A stretch of 64,000 nt of DNA from Alisma plantago-aquatica. Its lineage: Eukaryota; Streptophyta; Magnoliopsida; Alismatales; Alismataceae. Under the pieces are notes generated by a model that saw nothing but the letters and a program-made list of their open reading frames with translations, did not search any database and was not told the origin of the DNA. The position numbers were made by a program, and so were the translations under genes. Location: positions 342,377,457 to 342,441,456 of the forward strand of contig OY856412.1 in NCBI GenBank assembly GCA_963693085.1. Reading direction: 5' to 3'. Of this stretch, positions 22,955 to 32,740 are shown in pieces; the first letter of the stretch is position 1, and the number at the start of each line of letters is the position of its first letter.

Positions 22955-22963
22955 AATTTATAG
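22955..22963 (-). promoter_or_regulatory. TATA box of the subtilase gene
   Basis: CTATAAATT on the minus strand sits 54-62 bp upstream of the ATG at 22901, a normal spacing for a plant promoter with a short leader. This argues that the 5' end is genomic rather than a processed cDNA copy. Confidence 0.55.
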
Positions 22964-22969
22964 TGAGGA

Positions 22970-23715
22970 TGGATGTTTATTACATGCAAATACCATATAA
23001 TCGATGCGTAGACCCGCATAAAGTAGGATCTGGGAAGTAACGTTAAAGAAATGAACAGTGCAGCGTAACAAATTACGAATAAGCATTATTAGCGTGGAGT
23101 TTTCTGTATTTCAATGCATACAATCATGTGCGCCTCGCACGGCATCATTTACCGTTCCCTAACTCCAAAATCCGGTCATTCTAAAATGCTGCACCATTAG
23201 TTTCTAAAAGAAAAACAATCCAAATAGCAGGCGCGGTCAATATAAATTCTTGGTACACTGCCATTCTCAGTTTATCAACTAAAATAGATTCCTCGTTCAC
23301 TGCAAATCTACTTGGCTCCTACTAAATCATCATAAGGGGTGATGGTAACATAATAAAAAGGAATCTGGCGAGAAACCAGATGATCAAGGGATCAAGAACC
23401 AGCAACCCATCCACGACAGAAGGACGTCATGGCAGATGAGGGTTCCAAAGGAGCTAGTTTCTTTTCTATGCTAAACATACAAATTTTCATTATGGAGGAA
23501 GTAGACAATATCTACATGAGGAGGAAGACAAATTAGAAAACCACCAAAGATGAAAGACAGATACAAACCACTAGGAAAACTCATATCAGAATCTGATCAG
23601 AAAATAATGTATAGATCTCTCTTCTTATTCGCTGCTTTCTACGATGAATAACTTCAATCTGAGCATGTATATGTGGTTGAGCAGTTGCACAAAGTTGGTA
23701 TTCTAAAAAAGATAT
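22970..23715. other. Upstream region of the subtilase, no gene seen
   Basis: No coding signal and no element boundary is recognised between the subtilase TATA box and the CACTA-type terminus at 23719. It may hold the old promoter of the pseudogene. Confidence 0.4.
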
Positions 23716-23910
23716 AAACACTACTGAAAAGTGGGCCATAATAGGACACATGTTTTAACATAGCGTGACACAAGTTTAAAACAGAGCACTAGCTGTGTTA
23801 GTTCCATGGGCCCATTTTTCCCACCCACTCCGGCTTTGGTCCCGCCAATGCGGCCCGCCAACTCAGCAAATTTTGCATAGTACCAATTTCAGTTTGCCAC
23901 TCTGCCCTTT

Positions 23911-24311
23911 TTGCAATTATGTCTATCTCTTGCGTCGGTTCGTGCTTTGTGCTCTCCGCTCGGCGTCCTGCGGTGCTATTCCGCCGCGCTTGCTGCTGTT
24001 GGCAGCCGGCATCTAGATCAACCTTCTTTTCTTCATTGTTCTCCTTCCCTTCGTTCACCAGTCTCCTCCCCTTCCCCAACCTCGTCATATCTGCCCCAGT
24101 CTCCATCCCGACTCCACCGCCCCTACCCCAATCCCCTCCGACGAATTCTGCCTAGCCCCGGTTCAAGGTGCTATTCAGGCGATCGCTCTCTTGCAGACCA
24201 TGTTGATATTGCGAAGGCTGATCAGTTCCCGCCCAAGACGTCCTCGCATGAGCCCATCTTGAAGGTCTTGAAATCTTACAGAGTTCCTCAGAGACTGCCT
24301 TTGACACAGGT
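23911..24311 (+). CDS. GC-rich first exon with possible organelle-targeting leader, unknown gene
   Basis: The frame is open from ATG 23911 and ends in a good splice donor (ACAG/GTATGA at 24311). The first ~95 residues are rich in Ser, Arg, Leu and Pro with almost no acidic residues and include RCYS motifs, as in mitochondrial presequences. The last ~40 residues (HVDIAKADQFPP, EPILKVLKSYRVPQ) look like the start of a soluble domain I do not recognise. It is far more GC-rich than its surroundings. It lies just inside the CACTA left end, so it may be a captured host exon or the leader exon of the transposase transcript. An overlapping minus ORF (23798-24106) is judged a shadow. Confidence 0.4.
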
Positions 24312-24315
24312 ATGA

Positions 24316-25335
24316 TAAAATAATATTGTCTTCTTTGTGTATAACGTGAGGCTAAGACATTGTGCATAACGTGAGGCTAAGAAGAATTATTAATTTTTTC
24401 TCTTGTCCCACTTAACCACGTTAATTAATATGCATCTGCTGCATCTACTCTTTTCTATTTGTCCTTGTCTCACGCATCCTCCATGCTTGTTTCCCTTCGT
24501 ACACAGCTATTGTGTAGCACAACTAGCAAAAGATGATACCTAAACTCAGAACACATTGTATTGTCTATAAGAGATCACAGAAAATAGAAGACTTTGTCGA
24601 ATGGTGATGAAGATGCATACTTTTTTTATTTTATTTATGGTTGCACGTTTTTAACAAATAAATTGTTACTCTATGGGCCTAACATGAACCATATACATAG
24701 TATAATGTTTGATTTTAAATCTCAGGGTCTGGGATTGACACTTATATCACAAAAGCCATGTTTGTTCTATGCATTCGGAATAATTATGTTATCTATGATT
24801 CATGTAATTTGTTAAAGTTAGTTGACAATATTTTGAGTTTGCGACATCATCTTTTATGTTTGAATGAATTTTCCTAAGAAGAAAAAACTATCATCTTACT
24901 ATATATGAGATTATCCAGTCTCTACTCAGCTTAAAGTAGCAGCTACCAACTATGATTGTCCATGTTAGTAGAGAGTTAATGTAGTGTATTTTTGTAACTT
25001 GTATCTCTCTTTTTAATTTCTTCCACTTGTACCATTTTTGTTCACATGTTGGCATAACTAAAATTGAAAAAATATTGGAACCGGATCACATACTTTTATT
25101 TCTAGGAGATTTGACCTAAAGGCAAGACATTTGTCTAAGTGCTTTGACCTAAAGGCAAGACATTTGTCTAAGTGTTCAAGGTGTTAGATAAAATTGTAAT
25201 TTTTTTCTTTCAATATTTTTTTTCTTTTACAAATTTATTTTATTTTTGTTGTCTTGTGTTGTTTTTTCTTAATTCTAGTAAAAAATGTTGCTATATTACA
25301 TGGTGCTTACTTGTTGGTTAATATAAAATTCATGT
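24316..25335 (+). other. AT-rich intron-like spacer, with a 35-bp direct repeat at 25107-25175
   Basis: The spacer lies between the donor at 24311 and the TNP2 coding start; TTATTTGAAG at 25341-25350 could be the acceptor. A unit TTTGACCTAAAGGCAAGACATT is duplicated in tandem at about 25109 and 25143. No coding signal was seen. Confidence 0.45.
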
Positions 25336-26638
25336 TTGTTATTTGAAGGTGTCATGGAATTGAAAAATAAGTTTATTCAAGAAAAGAGTTGGATGTATAA
25401 ATGCAACACAAAGTATGACAGACTAAATGATCCTATATTTCATGATGGGCTTGAATATTTTCTAGAATTTGCATTCAAAGATAACTTGAACTCAGAAGAG
25501 TTGTGTCCTTGCAAAATATGTGAGAATGCAATTTATCAACACTTAGAAATTATCTGACATCATGTTTTATGCAATGGTTTCTATGAGAAGTATACAATAT
25601 GGAAATATGATGGTGAAAAAATTAGAAAACATAATGCATGTGTTATGAACAACGTTGAGATGTTAAATATGCTAAGTGATATGATGAGTAACTATAAGAA
25701 GATTCATCAATTTTATGACTTGACTAGGAAAAATCAACAACACAACGATTCTAGTATTAGAAACTTCAAGGAAATGATGCAAGATGCCAATACTCCATTG
25801 TATTTAAATTGTCAGATTTCAAAGTGTGATGCTATACTTGATTTATGGAAGATGAAATGTGATAACAAATTGTCTAAAAATGGTGCTTGTGATGTCTTGA
25901 ACTTTGCTCATAAAATCCTCCCTTAATACCCTTCCTAAGAGCTGGCATGAGTGTAAAAAGATAATGACCAACTTAGGGCTCAAATGTAACAAGATTCATG
26001 CTTGTCCTAACGATTGTTTGTTGTATTATGGACAAAATGAGAACTTAAATCAATGTACAAAATGTCGTAAGAGTAGATGGATTTGTTCTTCTGAAAAGAA
26101 AAAGAAAATACCTACAAAGCTTCTTCGAAATTTCCCTTTGATTCCTAGTTTGAGAAAGTTATATATGGTTAGTAGTACCGCGAGTCTTATGACATGGAAC
26201 AAGAAAGCACCACCCAGCAAGGAGGGCGAGATGAGTCATCCTCGAGATTCTGAAGCATGGAGACACTTTGACCAAAAATTCCCAATGTTTAGTAATGAAG
26301 CACATAATGTTCGCTTAGGACTAGCAGCTGATGGGTTCAATCCTTTTATCATGGCCAAGGGTAGTAATCATTCTATATGGCCTGTCATTCTGATGATGGT
26401 GCACAACTTGCCTCCATGGTTTGCATTGGATCAATCCTATTTTATGTTGACACTTATAATAGATGGTCCTAGATGCCAAAAGACATTGATATATATCTTC
26501 GGCCTTTGGTTGATGAGCAAAAAGTTTTATGGTCTGATGGGATAAGCATGTATGATTCCTCTACGGGTGAAAATTTCATCATGTGTGCATCTCTATTGTA
26601 GACTATAAGTGATTTCCTGCATACGCTATGTTGTCTGG
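25336..26638 (+). pseudogene. CACTA transposase TNP2, N-terminal part, broken
   Basis: TNP2 cuts and joins CACTA ends. The likely ATG is 25354. Residues SWMYK through CPCKICENAIYQH, then HHVLCNGFYEKY, are the transposase-associated domain (PF13963), with a TGA at about 25555. The TNP2 core (PF02992) follows: FKEMMQDANTPLY, SWHECKKIMTNLGL, IHACPNDCLLYYG and C-x2-C zinc-like pairs. Then come SEAWRHFDQKFPMFS and LGLAADGFNPF. A frameshift near 25905, another near 26480-26500, and a stop near 26598 break it. The frame stops at TGTTGTCTGG (26638), where an Athila-type retrotransposon is inserted. Confidence 0.9.
26634..26638 (+). repeat. Target-site duplication TCTGG, left copy
   Basis: TCTGG at 26634-26638 and ACTGG at 39642-39646 (one mismatch) flank the Athila-type element. 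Removing the element restores the TNP2 order: codons for MLSG are on the left, those for WSTKGYKACP on the right. Confidence 0.85.
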
Positions 26639-26862
26639 TGATAACACCAAATTTTGTGATGTTTTTTTCCCTTATTTCATTATCAAAACTGCCCTTTTAA
26701 ACTGTTTTCCTCTCCTTTTTGCCATTTTTTGAATAAACATGCCTCACTATGCTCTTTACTCAATTTTATCATCTTTTGTAGAGTTTTCCCCGATTTTTAA
26801 CTCATTTATCAGCTAAAATGCCCGTCCCGGCCCACAAATGTGTTCAACCTGCATCTGCCTTC

Positions 26863-28050
26863 CTACCAACCAATGTTCAAAATATCGTCGAAATTGGCGA
26901 AATTTCGCCAATTATTTCGGTGCCGATGGCGATCGGACATAGAAACAGCAGTACCTCTTGTTACGTACGTAATTTCGCCGGTAAAATATAAAATTTCGAT
27001 GGTTTTTTCAAATTTCGCCGAAACAGGGGGAATTTCGCTGCAAATTAGCTACTTATGGCTATTATTTCGCTGGCACGGGTCGGGACGCCGAACTGTGCCG
27101 CCGAAAAAGAAGACGACTGCTGCAGATTTTTACTTGGGTGATTTTGAATGTTCTAAAGGCTATTTTGAGGGATTTTGAGGTATGTTTTCTTTAATCTTCT
27201 TCTTCTTCTCCCCCCCATCTAATGTTCTACCTATTCTCTCTCTCTAATCTCTCCTCCTACTATATTTCTCTCTCTATTCTCTTAGATCTAAGGTACTAGA
27301 TCTACCAAAAATGGTGGATCTATGCATTAAATCCTTAAATGGTGTAGATCTAAACATGAATCCTACTAAATATCACTAAATCCATAACCTAAACCCGTAT
27401 TACTACTAAAATCTAATCTTTTTTGCTTAAAAAAATCTTTTTTTAACATGGAATTGCCTAGATTAATGCTTATATTAACAATATATACTAATATTAACTT
27501 GGATTGTATACTTGTAGACTTGTAGTAACTACTAACTAGTAAGTTTTAATTGAAGTTGTAACTTGTAAGTTGTGATTTCCTTAATACTACTCACAATCAG
27601 ATGATCAGATCAACATTGCTTTTGTACAGCCTGTCATCCCACCTAGATGTCCTACCATACTAGACCATATTTTCTTTGCATATGTTTGTGTCTTTAAGTC
27701 TATTTATCGTGCTTGCAAACTATAATGACTTAACTAATTCATTTCACTATCAAAATTGACATCGAAATCCCCATCGAAATCCCCATTGAAACAGTTTATC
27801 TTTCTTCACTCACTCATGAGGAGACCCCCCCCCCCTAACATATCCAATATGAAATATTATTGCATATTTGAGTAGATCTAGACTAGTAGATGCTTCTGGT
27901 AAAATTTCATCAAATAATTCGTTAATTTGGCCGTCGAAATGCCAGGAACGCATCTGTCGAAATTTCTGTCGAAATTTGTCGAAATTTCTGTTCCTGTGGC
28001 CACCGAAACGGCGTCGAAATCGGACATTTTCTTCCTTGCTACCAACCAAT
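26863..28050. mobile_element. Nested 1.16 kb insertion, non-autonomous DNA transposon candidate
   Basis: The 12-bp CTACCAACCAAT at 26863-26874 recurs at 28039-28050; the 3' LTR has it once (near 38056). The inserted sequence carries many TTTCG(C/A) motifs in its left ~200 bp and CGAAAT motifs in its right ~300 bp, so subterminal arrays face each other inverted. True terminal inverted repeats are weak. A 9-bp duplication within the 12-bp match would suit a Mutator-like element, but the class is unproven. No transposase was seen. ORFs here are GAAATTTC-repeat artefacts. Confidence 0.6.
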
Positions 28051-28365
28051 CGACCGATACGCTCACTGCCCGACAGGGCAGCACGATACACTGATGCGCG
28101 ACACGAGTGTGCCTCGCAAGAGGAAGCGGATGAGCGATACACCGTTTACCTGATAAGGAGCCAAACCCGCCACGATTGCCAAAGCGTGTCGGGCGATACA
28201 GGCCACCCACTGGCAAGCGCCACTCGTCACGATGACCGACAACCCGACCTCCTTGTGCTGGGCGACATGCATATCGAGCATCCTTTAAGCCGCAATAATG
28301 GAGCTAAAGAAGGGAACGTGGCGTCCGGAGCACCATAACTTCCATAACTTCCTCCAACCGCTGCC

Positions 28366-28373
28366 TATAAATA
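28366..28373 (+). promoter_or_regulatory. TATA box of Athila-type 5' LTR
   Basis: TATAAATA within CTGCCTATAAATAGCAGC; the 3' LTR counterpart near 38382 reads CAATAAATAGCAGC. It lies about 560 bp into the LTR after subtracting the nested insertion. Confidence 0.65.
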
Positions 28374-29638
28374 GCAGCTACATGACTCTGATGGGAGGGG
28401 TCAGAATCTCTCGAAAGCCAACTTAGGAAATCTTCAGGAGCTAGCGTGTCGCGCCTCAGGGGTGTGTCAGGCGATTCCAGGTAAGTACTTCCCCATCCCG
28501 AGAGGGAGGGAATGGTTCATTTAGGGTCGTCCCAAGCACCGATGTAGGTCAATATCGGGCAACAAGGGCACCCGACAAGAGTGCCCGATACTGGAAGCAA
28601 AACTCTAACCCGACACGATACTGAACCTCGATACGCATCGCCGGTTGTGGTGTGTCACCCGAGAGGGTGCCGTCCGACATGATCGTATCGGGTAAGGGCG
28701 CCCAACACGATACGTCCACCCGTCATTAACGTGTCACCCAAGAGGGTGTGCCACCTGACACAGGCGTATCGGGCAAGACCCCTGCCCAGTATCGGGGTGG
28801 AGGATCTGCTGCTGCCTGTCGCCTTCTATATCAAGAAGCCGACATTTATCTTTACTTATTTCAGTCATTTACTTCCTTTACTTATGCAATGTAATCAGAC
28901 CCTTATATGTTAATGGAATGAGAAGAGTTTAACCATCTGCTGCTTTATGTTTGGTACCTTTTTTGGATGATTGCTATGTTTAACATCTGAACTCTAGCTT
29001 GTACGCTTGGATCGCGTTTCGATTAGCTACTGAATCATGTTTTTCCCGTTGCAACAGCCTTGAGAGAGGTGTTGTGGCTCTAGTGTTCGGTCCGATACTA
29101 GAGTACGAGAGTGCCCAGGATCGGAGTTGTTGTAGTAACCTTTCCACTCTAACTTAAGTCCAGCAATCTCGAGAGGGGTGTTGATACTTAGTTAGTGGTA
29201 CCCGCTTCGAGAGAAGGGGTATAGGATGTTTCTACTGCCGCTTGTTTTGCCGAAGCTTTCTCCTTCGTTCCTTGCTAATGCAATAGTTTTATCTCTCTTT
29301 GTTCATTGCATGAAAACCCTAAAAATTGATAAATGCTTAAAACCTATTTTTTTCCTCGTAGCTCCAGTTGGAGATAGTTTTCTTTTCTTTTTTCAGATCT
29401 TTGCATGTTGTTCCCTTGAGGAACTTTATCGTCTCCTTACCCGTACCGGAGTGTAAAGTGTCGATTCGGCGTTCTCATCACTACCACCCTTGTCCCTGTG
29501 TTCGACCCCGCAAATCTACTTCGACCCCGTAAACAAAGTTGCGGTGGCCTAGAAGGTTTCAGGTTATAAATTTAAAAGTCTGACTACTTCAAATCCACCT
29601 CCACTTTTCGGACGCGCGATTTAGGCCGGTCAACTTTT

Positions 29639-29656
29639 TGGCGTCGTTGTCGGGGA
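29639..29656 (+). other. Primer-binding site of Athila/Tat type
   Basis: TGGCGTCGTTGTCGGGGA starts 6 bases after the LTR end. Athila and Tat elements characteristically have TGGCGCCGTTGCCGGGGA here; two C-to-T changes are seen. Confidence 0.9.
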
Positions 29657-29921
29657 CAAGCAAAACGGTACCGTTGACGAACCTGAATCTACTAATTACA
29701 CTCCAGTGCCTCAAGCTTAGAAATAAGCTTGACAGCACTCTCTTTTCCTTTTTCATATTTTATTCTTACCTGATATGAGTGATACTTATTATTAATAACA
29801 TATTTTCTAACTTGATTTTTACACAATGCTCAGGTACTCAGAAGAAAGGCATTTAGTTCAACTGAGCACCGACACCATCCAACATGCCACCTCACGTTGA
29901 GCCACCCCATTCAGAAGATGA

Positions 29922-31545
29922 ATGCAAGGGAGAGCTAGGCCTCATTCGCCTCCACCTGAAGTCAACGACCGCTACGACGACAATGATCAACCTGAAGATC
30001 CAGAAATGGAGCAGTTCGAGGAAGACCATTGCCGTGATAGACGTCATCACCACCAGAGGCACAGAAAAAATCACAATAATCCAGAACAACGCTAGGAAGG
30101 CAGCGACAGTGATGATTCAGAAGAAGAAGAAAATACTCTGAGGGAGCTAGCTTCCACAAAGGCTAACAATTCCCGATTCCCTGTCATCATCCCGCGATTC
30201 AACGCCACCAATTTCGAGCTCAAGCCATCGATCATCTCCATGTTTCAAAACAAAAGATTTAGGGGGAGTTCTAAGAATGATAACCCCTATCACCACATGG
30301 ATGCTTTCAAAAATATTTGCGACACCATCAAGATGCGGGGGGTTCCCCAGGAGGTAATATACTGCAAGGGCTTCATCTTCTCTTTGGAAGATAAGGCTCT
30401 ATCATGGTATCTGGGGCTGCCCCACCAAGCTCTGAATGGATGGGGAGCACTGGAGGATGCCTTCGTGAGCAAGTTCTATCCAACTGAGAAGATCGTGCGG
30501 AATAGACAAAGGATAACTTCCTCCATGCAAAAGCCAAATGAGAACCTCCATGACGCCTGGGAGCGATACCAGGAATATCAGAGGGACTGCCCTCACCACA
30601 ACTACAAGAAAGGTTTCTTAATCACTACCTTCTATAACGGTCTAACTCCCTATGAAAGGGTTTCACTGAATGTAGTAGCAGGAAGTGACTTCCTGGGGAA
30701 GAAGCCGAGTAGGTCCGAGAAGATCATCAAGAACATGGCCAAGCTGCAAGCCGGCATTGACTATGATAGATCTGACAGGGAGCAAGCTAAGAAGGTTAGT
30801 GAAGGACCTTCTTTTGAATCCAAGGCTCTGGAGACTATTACTTCTCAGATCCATAGGATAGCAACGGATGTAAAGCAGCTGAAAGAGTCTGGCAGAAAGG
30901 GAAGAAGAAGGTTGAAAAAGTCATGAAGTGTGTCACCTGTGGAGAGGGTGGACACGGGGTAGATAACTACATCTACACCCGACCTGACGTGTCAAGCGAT
31001 ACCGAATCTGAGGCAAAGGAGACTGAGAATGTCTCCTTTGTAAATTTCAAAAGGGCAGACCACCCTGGCTTCAGTTATGGCAACAAAGATGCATCTGAAA
31101 ACTCGCATCAGATGCATAACTCCACCAAGCTGCCTCAAGCTTTCGAGAAGAGGGGAGGAGCAAGTCAATACACCAAAAACACCTCCTTCCAGTCAAACAA
31201 AGGAAACTTCCAGGGTCAAGTTAAATACCAAGGATCATCCAAGGAGTAGGGACATGACAAGGTTTCAAGCCAATCAGATGTGGTTGGACAATTGTTTGAT
31301 TTTGTAAAAAGGCAGGACACGATTAATAACCAGCTAGCGCAGAGTGTGCTTTCAAATTCGGGTGTTTTGAACTCATTGTAGGTCTAGATGGCGGATATGC
31401 AGACGCATCAATGCCAAATTGATCAGTAATTAGCTCAGATGGCCGAATTAATAAAGAATCCATCAGGAAAAATACCGTCCAACACCGAAACCGCAAAGAA
31501 GGCAGGACTGTGATCGAGAGAGACAGGGATCGAGTTGCAAGAGAT
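29922..31545 (+). pseudogene. Athila-type Gag, broken
   Basis: Gag of the particle. The main frame runs from ATG 29922 (acid- and His-rich N terminus, TAG at about 30093) to 30926. It contains RFNATNFELKPSII, then the conserved core AFKNICDTIKMRGV, ALSWYLGLP, AWERYQEYQRDCPHH and TFYNGLTPYERV (PF03732). A frameshift near 30890-30920 leads to a zinc knuckle at 30927 (CVTCGEGGHGVDNY), whose last Cys is Tyr. The C-terminal tail, with stops at about 31247 and 31379, reaches SGKIPSNTET, the motif that in Athila elements stands just before protease. Nothing resembling protease or RT follows. Confidence 0.9.
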
Positions 31546-32740
31546 GGATGATGCTAGAGGCTAAAAAGTGAAGAAGCTGGAGCCGTCGAGATGGCAACGA
31601 AAACTACAACGCTCCTCGGGAGGCAGCCCGAGCTTTTTACTTTTCCTAGAATAGGATGCTATTTACTTTCTTGCAAGACAAACATTATGAACATTTGGAA
31701 TGTAATAAGGCCTGAGTTAGTGCATGTGCCACATGCGCTGACTCCTCTGTTTTATGGGCCACCTTTCTATTTTATGAGCATTGATGAGTAATACTATCTG
31801 AGGCCAAGGCTTAACCTTAGGCTGATGATGTGATACCCATCAATCGCCTTTTTCCTTCGCTTTGTCTTTGGGTTTTATCTAGTGTTTTGTCCTTAGGGCC
31901 TTGTATCAGGCGACCGTGCATCGGACAGGTAACTCTTTTTCCTGACCGGATCGGGCAGCATCTCAACCGGTGCGCCAAACGCGCCCGAATCGGGAATGGC
32001 TTGTTTGACCCCAGCTTGGATCATAATATATAGTACAAAGGTTTTACCGTGTCGGGCTACTGCATTTTACTGTTCTAGCTACCCGTATCATGCAGTAATT
32101 CCTTTCTTTTGCTCCCGTGTCATGCAACCCTCTTCTTCTCTTGTGTCACACAGGACACTTAAGAAAGCAAAGGTATAGCCCGACAGCCCTGTCATCCATG
32201 CTTGCCCGACACAGCTTCATATCGCGGGCATCATATCGGGCTAACCACTTCTTGCATCGCCCAACACATGCATCGCGCGACACGCCTTTAGTGCGCGCTC
32301 ACCCGGGTACGCCATATCATATCAGGCGATAACCGTGTCTCCCATCCTTGTGCCGCCTCATTTGTTCTTGTTGTCGGGCGGCACATTTTTCCTTCGAGAA
32401 GACCCTATCAGGCACTTTCTTTCACATGACCCTATCGCCCGACACACTCGTGTCGGGATACGGCTATGATGCACAATTTTTCTCCGTATCGTCGAGTTTT
32501 GTATCGCCTTGATGTTCTTCCGATGGACGACACCCGGACCTCGTATCGAGCATGAGCCTACGGTGATTCCTTTGAAGGTTTCGTATCGCCCGATACGGTG
32601 GTGTCAGGTAGCTTTTGTATCGGGCCTAATTTTTATCGCGTGATATGTTTTTCCTTTTAGCGCCGATATTGATTTTTAGTGTTGTCCACCTAATATCGGA
32701 ACACATAAATGATTAGTGAACTTGTTTATTGATAACAGAT
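31546..32740 (+). other. Spacer between gag and the downstream ORF; no pol
   Basis: The first ~90 bp hold the hairpin CTCGGGAGGCAGCCCGAG (31615-31632) followed by a T run. A similar GGGAGGC-hairpin is, as I recall, usual after pol in Athila elements. The remainder is rich in TATCGGGC, CCGACAC and CGATACG motifs like the LTR. Short ORFs (31591-31791, 31830-32332) show no motif and I treat them as chance. Protease, RT, RNase H and integrase are absent. Confidence 0.6.
31615..31632 (+). other. Hairpin CTCGGG-AGGCAG-CCCGAG after gag
   Basis: A 6-bp perfect stem with a 6-nt loop is followed by TTTTT. Its position directly after the gag tail, where a pol gene would be expected between them, suggests a deletion that joined gag to the post-pol spacer. 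Confidence 0.5.

Larger units (their letters stand above)
26639..29632 (+). mobile_element. 5' LTR of Athila-type retrotransposon
   Basis: It starts TGATAACACCAAATTTTGTG and ends GGCCGGTCA, the same ends as the 3' LTR (37831-39641). It is 2,994 bp long only because of a 1.16 kb insertion at about 26875-28038; without it, its length (~1.82 kb) equals the 3' LTR. The LTR is rich in CGATACG and TATCGGGC motifs. The two LTRs differ by visible point changes every few tens of bases, so the insertion is not recent. Confidence 0.92.

Noticed and set aside
27800..28340. Overlapping ORFs on both strands (RSLPDRAARYT and similar)
   Set aside because: They occur in both LTRs of the Athila-type element and in noncoding GATACG-rich sequence; no domain.
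29884..30141. 85-codon ORF at the start of gag
   Set aside because: A different frame, continuous with the conserved gag core from 29922, gives the expected acidic N terminus; this one is a shadow.
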